A DNA stretch of 64,000 bases. Source: Pelodera strongyloides (taxonomy: Eukaryota > Nematoda > Chromadorea > Rhabditida > Rhabditidae). Positions 25,001-36,700 of this stretch are shown here, piece after piece; the first letter of the stretch is position 1, and the number at the start of each line of letters is the position of its first letter. The notes beneath the pieces were generated by a model. The model saw only the letters and a program-made list of their open reading frames with translations. It ran no database searches and was not told where the DNA came from. The position numbers were made by a program, and so were the translations under genes. The stretch covers positions 1 through 64,000 of the forward strand of contig JAANDG010000568.1 of the NCBI GenBank assembly GCA_036852015.1, written 5' to 3'.

Positions 25001-26399
25001 GTTATCATCTTTTGGCGGTTTTCCATTCATTTTCTCCTGAAATGTTGCAGACCACGCGCGTGTCGTGGACGCGGAGAGGTACAGTATTCTCCTTCGATTA
25101 TGAGGCCTGTGAAGCGTCCCAGAATGGTCGAGGTCCCGATGGCAGATGTCGGTGGGTTCAAAGCTTTTTTTTACTTCAGGTAGGAGTTCGAATGGATGAG
25201 TTAATTTAGGGTTTCTCTGAGGCCGTGTTCGCCAACACACGGGGAACCCACCCTGGCATCCACAGGGAGTTAAAGTAGTGCGAGAGCAGAAGAGATTCAG
25301 AGCGCTCGTGAGCCTAGAAAAAGATGGGGAATTCCCCATCCCCATGGGGAATTGAGTGGCGAATATGCCCTCATAAATGGCAGAGGGGAAAAGGTGGAAT
25401 AAAAAATGTTAACTCTGTACATATGTTTTTAGATTCGCTCGGTATTTTGCCTGTCAAACTGACGCCTCCGGGTATCATGGCTCCTATCAAAGAGGAACCC
25501 AAAGACGGAGGTATTTCCTTTTCGATCAATTTTTCTTATGTTGATTATTTGACTCTGAACGCCACGTAACCAGAATTCCTATATATATATATATATATTA
25601 TGCTTTGGTTCTTCAACATTACATAAAATTCAACCTGTGTCATAGGTTTCAATAATATGTTTAATTATCCCAAAGCCTTTAGCCTTTAATTGTTGATGCG
25701 TAACTTTACACACTGATTTATGCCAAGGTCGTTGAATTGTGAAAAATGTGTAATTATTTCAATTTGAGCAGAGGAAGAATCTCAGGAGGACTTTGCTAAT
25801 AATTCTCCAACTGACTTTGATTCTGGAGCTCCGTCGGAACTCTCGGCGGTTATTAAGCCGGAGCCATGTGATGATTATGAAACAGCTAACCCTGCATTGC
25901 CTACGCAGGACAGCCTGGCCACTAAGCGTAGGTTCTTTATTGTAGTTCGTAGTGTAATGGATCATATTGGTAGTCTACTGTGATCGGCTGTGGTAGTAAG
26001 GTAAGGTAGGGTATAGTAAGCTAAGGCAAGGTAATGTAAGTTAAGGTAAGGTAAGGTTAGACCCGTCTTCCCCGAATTGATCTCCGTTCCCAGACAACAT
26101 GTTAAGAGTCTCGTTCTCTCCCAACGATTCTTAATATAGTGTGCAAAAATCCATAATTAGAACTACTTAATAGATTTCTGTGTATGTTATTGATCTTTAT
26201 GTTGGAAACATCCATAATCGAACCAATTAAATAGATTACAAGTGTTTCTATGTGTGTATGTTACACTTTGTACTTTTTAGTGAAACTGCTTCCTAGTGCC
26301 GTGAAGTTTGTCCCCAAAACTATGAGCCCTGAATCGGGCTTAATGTGGACAGTTAAAGAAGAACCGATAGAAGAAGGAGAGATTGGAGATTTGGATTAA
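22068..26399 (+). CDS. CxxC/coiled-coil protein with 20-residue repeats and SUMO-consensus motifs
   Basis: Unknown family, related at its N-terminus to the previous gene by identical spacing C26-x2-C29-x2-L32-x2-Y35. Clear exons: 22068-22199, 22481-22531, 22722-22766, 22940-22990 (GC donor), 23550-23614, 23871-24106, 24252-24291, 24416-24460, 25433-25510, 25772-25927, 26281-26399 (TAA). Exons near 24627-24670, 24859-24917 and 25051-25151 are likely, but the last junctions do not close in one frame as drawn. Order: Asn/Gly/His-rich N-terminus with CxxC; short coiled coil; four tandem copies of a 20-residue unit (RPVSQVEARPSTQRNNPVLP-like); a basic patch RPVKRPRMVE; then three KxE motifs, APIKEEPKD, VIKPEPCDD and TVKEEPIEEGE, close to the C-terminus. 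IKEE, IKPE and VKEE fit the psi-K-x-E SUMOylation consensus, so a SUMO-modified nuclear protein is a reasonable inference. It is preceded by an AG acceptor 4 nt before the ATG. Confidence 0.7.
22317..22480. repeat. MITE family C, copy 3, ending at a splice acceptor
   Basis: TTTAAAGCGAAATTCCGGCT ... CGGCTGGCATTTTGCTTTAG. The last AG of the right arm is the acceptor of gene 3 exon 2. Confidence 0.8.
23100..23228. repeat. MITE family B, copy 3
   Basis: GGCCATATATACACCACTC ... GAGTGGTGCATGTGGCC, in an intron of gene 3. Confidence 0.85.
23871..24092 (+). repeat. 60-bp coding minisatellite
   Basis: Nearly four units, each 60 bp or 20 codons, inside gene 3 exon 6. Most differences are single substitutions and the period keeps frame. 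Confidence 0.9.
25219..25375. repeat. Chimeric MITE: left half family A, right half family B
   Basis: Starts GAGGCCGTGTTCGCCAACA and runs through the family A core to about 25316. It then switches to GGGGAATTCCCCATCCCC and GAATTGAGTGGCGAATAT, the family B right arm. Confidence 0.7.
25996..26060 (+). repeat. Simple repeat (GGTAA)-like
   Basis: Repeated GGTAAGGTA/GGTAATGTA pentamer-type units in the gene 3 intron. They create many donor-like GTAAG strings. Confidence 0.7.
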
Positions 26400-27448
26400 T
26401 GGCCAGTGGTGACTTTTTTATTTTATTTATTTTTCTAGACTATGTTTAATTTTATTTTGTAGTACATATATTTCTTTAGTTTAGCACTTGTGACATTTTT
26501 TCTAACTAGCTTTGTTTTATATCTCTTTATTTCGCAGTACAATATAAATTTTGTAGCATTTGATATAGTGCATGGTATTTTCTTTTGTCAAAGCATAGGT
26601 GTAGGTCAGCTTTATTTTGCTATTTTGTGTCTCCCCATCCAAAATGGGTAATTTTCTTAAAAGAATTTTTTCAGACGCGGTGGCGATGAATCACCATGAG
26701 AATTGTTGTTAGGCGGACAGTATTGCACTTTGTACAATTTGTACTTTTTTGTATTTGTACAAATTACTTTTTTTTATTATCTATTTATGAGCTCAGTTCT
26801 TTTCGATTCATTCGATAAGTATATTTGTCGATTTCTTGGTTGCTTTAAAGCGATATTATCGTTCTGTTCTGTTCTTGTTTATTTGTATGTTTATTCTGCA
26901 TCCGGTTTTTTATGTCTTAAAGAATTGTGGGCCGGAGCTTGTTTAGTGCTTTGTAATTTGTAGTGTAGCTACTAGGTACGCCATTGTTTTGCACACCCGT
27001 TACCGTAGTGTCAACGTCCACCATTGTTTACAAGCCATCAAGCTACAGCCTACAGTTGAGTTGTATTTATAATAATTTATTTGTTTATTTTATTCACTTT
27101 GGCGTCCTGTACATTTTTTGTAATAATGATCTCGAGTGATTTGATGTTGCTTTCTATGCTGTTCGTGTGAGTTTATGACAGGTAGTGTTTTTTTTTTGAA
27201 AACGATCTCTGATCTTGTTATAATAGTTTATCATTTGTACTTTTGGTCTTGAGTGTTCAAGTGTTCATGTTGATATTTTAGGCATGTGTTTATTTGGATT
27301 CACGTTTCATTTCAGTGGAATAGACCCTTAATTGGTTCTTATTCACTAAAGCTTAGGGGTCTAATTTTTTTTATTTGTATTTACTACTTAGATTTTTGCA
27401 TGTTGTTATTTGTGCTCAATTTGTATTTTGGTCAATAGTTTCTCGGTT

Positions 27449-27454
27449 AATAAA
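27449..27454 (+). terminator. Poly(A) signal of gene 3
   Basis: GGTTAATAAAACT lies about 1.05 kb past the stop and 264 nt before the next ATG. Confidence 0.45.
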
Positions 27455-27699
27455 ACTTTAAAAATTCGGATGAGTTTCCATCTAAGTTTGATGGTTTCTG
27501 GCCTTTACTATTTTTACACCTTGTTTGTATTATTTGATCATTGTCTCCTTATCGAGAGTAGGAATGTATGGGTTCATCAGGAGTTCATCCGTTTTATCGT
27601 GTTTTTGCGTTGCACGTTGGAGAACTGATTTTTGTGGTCGTCACCAAACTGATGTTAATCTGGTACGCTCCTTAGTCGTTAGTGATACTTTTTATTTTC

Positions 27700-27717
27700 A
27701 GATTTGGCTTCGTACGT
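27700..27717 (+). promoter_or_regulatory. Acceptor-like AG before gene 4
   Basis: ATTTTCAG ends at 27701, 16 nt before the ATG at 27718. Confidence 0.45.
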
Positions 27718-30700
27718 ATGTCCGACGAAGCTGTTCCTGATGGCCAGAGGTCGAAGGTATATTTTAATTATGATTAATAATTATTGTGACCAATAGTAAC
27801 CGTGTCTTTGATAGTGATCATATTATTATGATCACTTTCTATCATTCTGTGTATGCTCCTCCTGATAGTGATTATATTAGATATTTCCTGCAAAAGCTGA
27901 ATTAGTTGCTGACAAGCCGTTTTTCCAATTTTAAACGGGACTTTTGGTTTGGTAAAATTCTGATCATGCCAGTATCAGTATGAATGTATGAAACCTGAAA
28001 TGTCTCTAGTAGAAAAGTTTGGGTAATTAACGTTTAAATAAGGATTCCAAATTTACAGGTGGTCAAGCGCTTACAGAAGGAGAACAAGGTGTTGCGCGAT
28101 AAACTGGATGCGCTGATTAAAGATAACATGGCATACGATGCTTACTTGGTATGTTTCTTTAAATATTTACCTTATGTACCTTACCTTTAAATGTTTTTTT
28201 TTTCAATGGGTGGCGTCTCGATTTTCCCGTGTTGTCTAGTAGAACTCTAAATAAATATTATTTTCTTATGGGAGTAGGGTTCTTGTACATTTTACTGTAT
28301 GTTCTGTTAGATGTGGTGTCTTGGAAGTCTGGTGAGTATCTGTGACTTTGAAAACTATTCTACCACAGCGCTCTTGTACCTTACGTCTATTTACTTAAGA
28401 AAGTAGGCGGCATCGGAGGAAATAGAGGTTATTGGATATCTTTTTTATCAAAGCGCGTGATCAGGTTGTAACGTTAACTTATAGGCTGCAATGTGGCAAA
28501 AGCTGGGCATAAAGTTCGAGTTTGGTTTTCTTGCTGCCAGAGGCCAAAGTGATCTAACTCCGGTTAGTTTGTCTAGATTATATAGTTAGCGACGATTTCT
28601 GTCTACTTTGCTGAATTGTTCGTAGTTGTATCTTATCTTCGAGCTTCGCCTTTTACTTAGCCATGATCGTGGTGTATTTTATATGTTCCTTTTCATTAAA
28701 AAGGTTAAAGCTGGGATTGTCGTTCAGGAAACGTACATGGGACCAGTTTAGCACACTTTGAAGATGGCTAAAGATTACAGTAATTGTATTCTATTATATG
28801 TAGGCACCAACTACTTCCAATGCGATCGAGGCAGCAGCCCCTGTTGCCCCAGTTGTTAATAACAAGAAACCAGAAGCTCATGTGAAACCCCTGAAGCCGG
28901 AACCAGCGGCAAAACCAGTCGATGATGTTCAAGTAAGATGTTTTGTTGTGCTGAAGTTTTTGAAGCTTGCTAGCATAGCAGTGCGGGTCTCAAATGGAGG
29001 TACATTTGAGCTTCTTATGGTTTGCTGAGCGGTCGACATAGTTAAATCCGCCGTGTTTGTTCTAAACTAGGCAGACTGCGTTCAGATTCAGCGCTGTGAA
29101 TTGAATGAGGCCAAGGAGAAGATTAAAGTACTCGAAACCTGGTTACAAGAGCAACTGACGTGTTTCAGTGACAAGGAAAATAAGTTGGTTGGTGTTTTTG
29201 TTACACTCTGGCGGGGGGGGGGGGGGGGTTATAACAGTTCCCATGTATTATGTGAAACGTTTATGTGCACTCCTGACGCTTCTGAGCTGTCCAGTATACG
29301 TTTGGCAAAAAAATACAGCTCCCCTTTTTAATATGGTATATTTATAGCGAGTTGTGATTCTGGAGAAAGAACGTGAGATCGGGTTTCTTAAGTCGGAACT
29401 TGAAGATAGAAAAGCTGAGGCGGAGGATGGGAAAGAAGTAGGTCTTTGTTTTATCGTATTCGTATAGGAATTTATTCTCTTTTCAGTGTATCTATATTCC
29501 TTTTTGAGATTCTGTTATATAAAGCTGGCTAGCAGAGATATTGCAAATTTAAAGCGAAATGCTAGCCCCTTTGGAAAATTTGCATATGATAAGCAAATCC
29601 TATGTATCCTATGCTAATTTTGTACGATTGCCGTGGACGATCGTACAAAATTAGCATAGGATACATAGGATTAGCTTATCGTATGCAAATTTTCCAAAGG
29701 GGCTAGCATTTCGCTTTAACGCTCTGCACTTGTTACACTAATTATGCAATTGTTTTTAATTCATGCCATGCCTGCCTATTTACCATGACAAATTGGAACA
29801 ACTGTAGTTCGCCATTTAAGGATTTTGAGGAGAAAGAAGAGTTGAAGAAGAAGTTAGCCAAGGAGACATCGGAACGAGTGGCCACCGAAGCTGCCTTGAA
29901 AAAGGTTCGTATTCCGGGCGTAAATGGATTTGGTTGGAGGTGGTTTCTTTAGCTTAGTGATATACCATTTTAATAAAACACCATGTTTCGGTCAAATATA
30001 TTGTCAAATATTCGATTTGCTTCCGGAGGTGGTCAAAACCAATCCGGAGGTGGTTCGTGCGTGTTTATGCATCAACCTACACCCCTGTTAGTATTGGACC
30101 CTGCTCTTTTTTAGGATTCTAGTTGACAGAGCCGTGTTCAGGGGTCCATAAGTTAGCCCTACGCTGTCCAAGGCTTATTTTTTGTTTCGGAGTTCGAACT
30201 GTTCGTTTTCCACTTGTTCCCTAGATTATATGACCTGAATATGTGTCACTGAACATGGTTAGCACCTGTACGTGGCGCGAGGTACAATCCACCTCCCTAC
30301 AGCTTAAAGCCGAATACCGGCCGGTTTTTGAAATATATTGGGTACACCCAATATTCTTGGCGACTTATTTGTTTTTGCTGCAGAAAGATGCCGAACTAAA
30401 GAAGTCTTGGGAGCAGGTGAAGAAACTGATTTCTGAAAATTGTTCGCGTGCTTCAACCGATCAACAATTGGTACTTTTTTCATGATTTACTACTATGGTC
30501 TATTATGGCGGGGCATAGCCGCGTCCGCGGGGAAAAATTGCATATTTGCAACTCGAGACCGAGAGAAACAATCCTCGTCCTCTTTTCTGTCAAAGAGGTG
30601 TATCTTGCCAAAAAAGCCCGTCTCTTTCCCGCGGACGCGTATTCGGATTTCCGGCTTCCGCGCTGCGCCCTTGAGAACGCAGTAGATACTAAATACTTTT

Positions 30701-33700
30701 AGAAGTGGAAACACTTGGAATTGTTTATTGTTTTCATGTTTATTTTTATTTATAGCGGTGTTAGATGTGTAGCGTAAGTCGTCGTTGATGATTACATACA
30801 TAGTACTAGTATTAGTAATGGAAGTAATCCAAGCCAATTCCTTCAGAGAGGTGAGATACTGAATCTTGAGACGGAGCTGGAGTCTCTGCATAAGTACTCG
30901 AATGAGCGCAATCGCGAACTCGAACAATGGGTATGTTTTGTTATCAGAGACTATGTGTTTTCTTATTCTCTTTCATTAAACGGTGAGATTACCTTATACA
31001 TGTAGAGGGCGAGGGGAGATGCACACGCAGAGAGAGAGATATAAAACAAAAGACAAAGAGTACCGGGTTATATCAACCGAATCCGCAGAAACGGTGCACC
31101 GGGTTCATTTTCATATTTACACTTCTCATAGGCCATTTTTCTCGGGAAGTCGATTTGTCTCCGCCAGTTTTACCTATCTACCAACTTTTACACCTTTGGT
31201 GGAGTTTAGGGGGTTCCGTGCGGGAATCGAACAAACTACAGGCGACATGAGCAAGGGGCTTGCCACTGCGCCGTGCCCCCTAGATAGATATGGACAATCA
31301 TATGTTATTATAGAAAACGAGTAGAGTTTAGAATTTCAGCTAGCTTCTTGAATATTGCCTCGAAAGAAAGCCGGCCTTGACTGTATAGGGTATAGTGTGT
31401 TTGCTTCGCCTATGGCCGAATCGCATTGATTTTGTACGTACGAGAATTTGTTTCAGAGGTTTAAAGCGGTGTCGACAGCAGCAAGTGATAGCATATATAA
31501 AACGAAGTACGATCTTCAGAAAGGGAGATTAGATGAATATATGGCTGCTATGACAACGGAACACGACGTGAGGAATTTCTAAAATTGAATTATTTGTAAA
31601 AGATGAGCATAGCATAAGACATCCCGCCAAATGCGGACGATCACCTCCCGATCCGTAATGCATTGTATGCAAATTGGTCTAAATCACCTCCCCAAAATTT
31701 TGAGATGCGGGCCTAATTTATTCCCTCATTCCCTGAATATGAGACGATATACAGTTTACCGTAGTGTGTTTTTGTACCAAAACTAGTACCAACCCTAGTA
31801 AGGCCAAAGGTGCTGTACCAATCCTAGGCTGCACCAAGTATATACACCAAATATAATATCAACTCAAATAAACCAAATTTAGGCGAAGGTTGCTGTATCA
31901 AATTTAGGTTGAACCAATTCTGTTGTATGTGTCAAATTTAAGTGGAAGTTCACGTTTCATTGAGTAGGGTTTGCCGAGTCAACTTTTGTTTGCCCTGTTT
32001 GATATTAAAGCCGATTAAAGCGAAATACCGGCCGGTTTTTGACACGCATCATGGACAACTGAATTATTACACATTTGTACTAATTGCTGGAATTTAACTC
32101 GATTTTTATTCTAATTTATGTTCGTTCGCATATGGTGCATAAGAAGGATGGTGTACTCGTTGCGTTTCAAAAACCGGTCAGTATCTCGCTTTAAATATCC
32201 CCTTTTTACACTTTGCCTGTTCAGAAGTGGACAGCGGAGAAACAGGATTACGAGAGAAGGCTGGAGGAACTGGTGGGTTTGAGAGTTTAACTTCCTAATT
32301 ATATATTGTCTAACTATGTTCTATGATGTTTAACTGTGTTCTATACTGTCTAGTAGTGTTGTATACTATCTAACAGTGCTGTCTAACCGTGTTCGATAGT
32401 GTCTAACCACGTTATGTAGCCATTTTACTTTACACGATAAACAGTGAAATTGAGATAGTATACGACATGCCTAACTATAATCGATTTTGTTTTAGACGTC
32501 GTCCTGTAATAAGCTACGCGAGAAACTTGACAAGGCACACGATTATATGGAATCTGAGGTGGAGACATCTGATTTGTTGTCGTAATGTGCTTATTCTCTT
32601 TCGGAAAGAATTGCGCTTTGTTTGTTGAAGTCGAGAGGGATGCTGTGTCGCAACATGTATCCGTTCACGTTGAACAGAGACCATATTCACCACTCTGATT
32701 CCCTCGGGGAAATAGTCCCTGGGGAGAGAAAATAGCATTCTAATGTGAGAGACGCAGAGAAAAAGACGGGGAATTGAGTGATGAGCATGGCCCCTCAGAT
32801 TTTTCTGGGGATGCTAGCCCATTTGAAAGAACCAAACGCCTATTACCCATCCATTACAGATAAGGCTGGACGAAATTTGTCTTTGACGAATAACACAGTT
32901 CGAGTTCATGGTTAGTAGCCATATTACCTTTACTATTTAGCGTGTACGAGCAGAAGAGTCAACTGCCAAGGTACTAGAACTGGTGGACCAACTCGAATTA
33001 TTAAACGAAAAGATATCAGAGGAATCCGCTGACAGGGATAGGGAAAAGGAGGTGGGGGAGAATCTTTTAATTGCTTTAAAGGGAATATGTAGGCACTCAA
33101 AAATGAGTTTCCACACCAGACATGAATTTAAGTAGGCGTGTGAATATGTAAATTCGAATATTCTGATTTGCATGCAAATATGTTGCTGTTGCATGCTATA
33201 TGCCGATGTATGCACACATATGCGAAATTTTTGCTCCATCAGAACTGCCGTGTAAGCCAGGGTGTCAGTAAACGCGTTTACTATGGAAAAGGTGAACTTT
33301 GAAAATCATTTTCTTTTAAATGGGAAACTTTTGACAATTTTTGTTGTTGTTTCCTTAATGAGGAACACACATTCTATTAATACAGCTTAACTTCAAAAAG
33401 GGCATACATATTCCCTTTAACTAACATAACGTTTATTACGAACTTTGCCATCCGCCTAAGTGGTTTTCTCTCACTTCACTGATTGTGAAAGGTTGTTGCT
33501 ACTGATAGTACGTGGGCGGGCAGAACATTACAAGCATGTTGGAGTTATTATTAATCCTTTCTTTGCGTACAGGAATTCGAAGAACAGATCGCAGTCTTGA
33601 ACGAAAAACTAAAATTACTAGAAGACTCCGCCCACTCCGATGCTAATGCAAAGGTGGAAAAACTGGTGAGACAGAATATCTAATTATGACCGTTTTGCAT

Positions 33701-36700
33701 TTAGTATGTGATGTGAAACGTAACCGTGATTGTGAAGCCTAAACTGGAAAACGGCTATCCTGGAATGATTTTTGGAGCAGAAAAACATGTGCTTTTGTAT
33801 TTCGATTTTGGTCATTTGCCTTCAGAAACTAAGGGAATTGGCGGCAGATGCTAGAGTGAAAGAATTAGAAGAGATACAGCTCGAGATTCTGAACGAAAAG
33901 TTAAAAGAATGTTGCTCTATGACAATCCAGAAATATGTGAGGCTTCATTCGTTCATTGACGCTACCTTTACCTAAGTTATCTTAGTTTACGTTACTTTAC
34001 GTCACATATGTACTCTGTGGATTATTGTGCATGTTCTTATTTGTGTTGTTTCATTAGCAATAAATTATTATTAAGTTACCTTAGTTTAGGTTTCTTTACG
34101 TTACTTTATCTTACCTAAGTCGTGAAAGCTGTACTGGGAAACTGCATTACCTTGTGCTATGTTGCCGGAATAGGAGTTGTGTTTTTTTTCGGCCCCTTTT
34201 GGTAAATAAGCATTCGTTGTTATATTAATGTTCTACCTTTCCCTTTCAGGAATTGGAGGAACAGGTTCATCTCTTGACTCAACAACTGGAAGAAGAAACC
34301 CGTGCAAGGGAATTAGAAAAGCAGGTGAGGAGTTGTGCATTTTGTGGAATTTCTTCTTTTGGGTACGCTTAATGATGTAGAGTGGTTTATTTGGCTCAAA
34401 GGTCTAGCAATGTTAAATTTGACATAGGACACCTCGAGGGGTTATTGACCCTTTTGCGAGACCCTCCGCCAGTGCTCGTTTGTAGTATGTTTCAGTCGAA
34501 TAAGGGTGATAATCTTATTAGAAGGAGTTTGTCATGTTGTTTGTGGCTCCACAACGAAAATTAGAATATTTCAAGTCTCCTTTCGGGTATAAAAGGAGAG
34601 TAGAGTGCAGTTTTGCAGCAAGCCAAACAGCTCCGTAGATACTGTTCGTTCTCTGGTTATTAAATTGTGTTATCTTCTTGCAGAATTTGGAGAAAGAGAT
34701 CGAGCGCCTGAAAGCAAAAGCAGATTCGTGTGCGAGGGCAATACAACAAGAGGTGAGTGATAATTCCTGTTTTCGGGCTTTCCTTGTACAGGACTACGCG
34801 GTTGTTAAAGGGGTATAACAGCCGGTATTTGGAAGTTCGCTGGACGCTGTTCCCCATTTACTGTCTGAAAACAACTGCACGATTTTGGATTCACTTTCGT
34901 ACAACACGGTGCCGTTGTCCTCATTTGGTGTACATTTCAAAAAACCGGACGTTTTATCTCTTTAAAAGATTATATTTTTCTCGACTTGATTCAGTTATGG
35001 GAGGCGGAGTACGCCAGGTGCTTGGAGGAGGTGCGTAGGCATTTTGCTTTTCCTAACTCGGATTTTCATTGTGTTTTACCATAGCTGTTACTAGTGTACT
35101 GAGCAGCATGGTGTCTCTGATCCTTTTTTGTTTGCTACCCTTGGCTCTGTATCAGTTTGGTATGTGCGGCATGTCCTAATTAGTTCCGAATTAGGAAAAC
35201 ACGCTTTTAGATGGCTTCCACTAGCAAGTTATACAAACAGCTCGATGATCAACAGGCTTCTATGGAGTCTGAGGTAAAAGTTAAAAAGCCCTTGTTTATT
35301 TATGGTTGTTTAAGTTCAATGTTGACATAAGATCATCGTGTGTGGTTACTAATGCTACTAATTATCGGACCGACACGGGAACTGATCTAATAACAAAGGA
35401 CTTTAATACCCGTATTTATATTGTGATAAAAGGCAAGAAGAAAAGTCCCTGGTCCGGTCCCGCGCAGAGTTCTTAACTGCTGCTTCGCGAGGCCCATTCA
35501 GCGCGGCTTTCACTTTCCATACATATGCACAATTTGAAACTCGCAGTTGGAACAAAAGGTGTTGTACCGGAGTACAGCCTTCTGCCCTTGCACCAATATA
35601 AAATTAGCGATAGATTAAACAATTAGAATTAGAACGAATATCTAAGGGAATCTTCCACGAAAGATCCCAAGTAAAGTATGGACCTAACGTCCAGCCAAGT
35701 AATCAAATGTGAACATATATACAGACAAAGACAACAATTGTAGTGACGTACACAAACACGGGTAAACATAAAATATTTACTTTGATTTAAATTATAATAA
35801 ACTATACGGAACAATGCTTATTTACAGTAAGATATATAAATTGTAACTTCTAAATTAATATACGGGATAATGATAAACCTATAAAAATCTAATCAATAAC
35901 TAGAGATAGAGACATGTCGAACTGACTAGTGACAAATGTGAACATATATACAGACAAAGACAACAATTGTAGTGACGTACACAAACACGGGTAAACATAA
36001 AATATTTACTTTGATTTAAATTATAATAAACTATACGGAACAATGCTTATTTACAGTAAGATATATAAATTGTAACTTCTAAATTAATATACGGGATAAT
36101 GATAAACCTATAAAAATCTAATCAATAACTAGAGATAGAGACATGTCGAACTGACTAGTGACAAGTCACCGAGTGACTCCCACTCAGGCCATAGCGACCT
36201 TATATACACGAACAGAAACAGGCGCGAAACTACCCGCGCGCTAGACACAATTGTAACTGCGGTTAATTGCCTAATTGCCCGAGGCAGGCACTGTACCACA
36301 GCGTAATTAACACAACAAACTACAAGTTGTAGACTACAAGGTTACGGTATCTAGATAGCATAATAGCAACTTAACATAATATACCCTATCTTCCTACTCT
36401 CCTCCTCCAAACTCTTGTGTGTCCTCACACAAATAACAACTAACAAACAAATAATGACGAGTAATTAGGCTTAGTGGATGAGCGTCGCACGATGTCCTCT
36501 TGCGTTGCATCTGAAGCATCTCTCCTAGGTCGCGAACTGGTCGTCCGAAACACTTGCTAGATTCTGCTCCACGTCCGCACACTCCACGAATGGTTCTTTC
36601 TTGCTATTCGCCTCTTCAATCAGCACCACAGACCTCATTTGCACCTTCTGCACCCTGCACATCCTCGAAACAGAGCTTCCCAGCTTGTGTGTCCAGTTCA

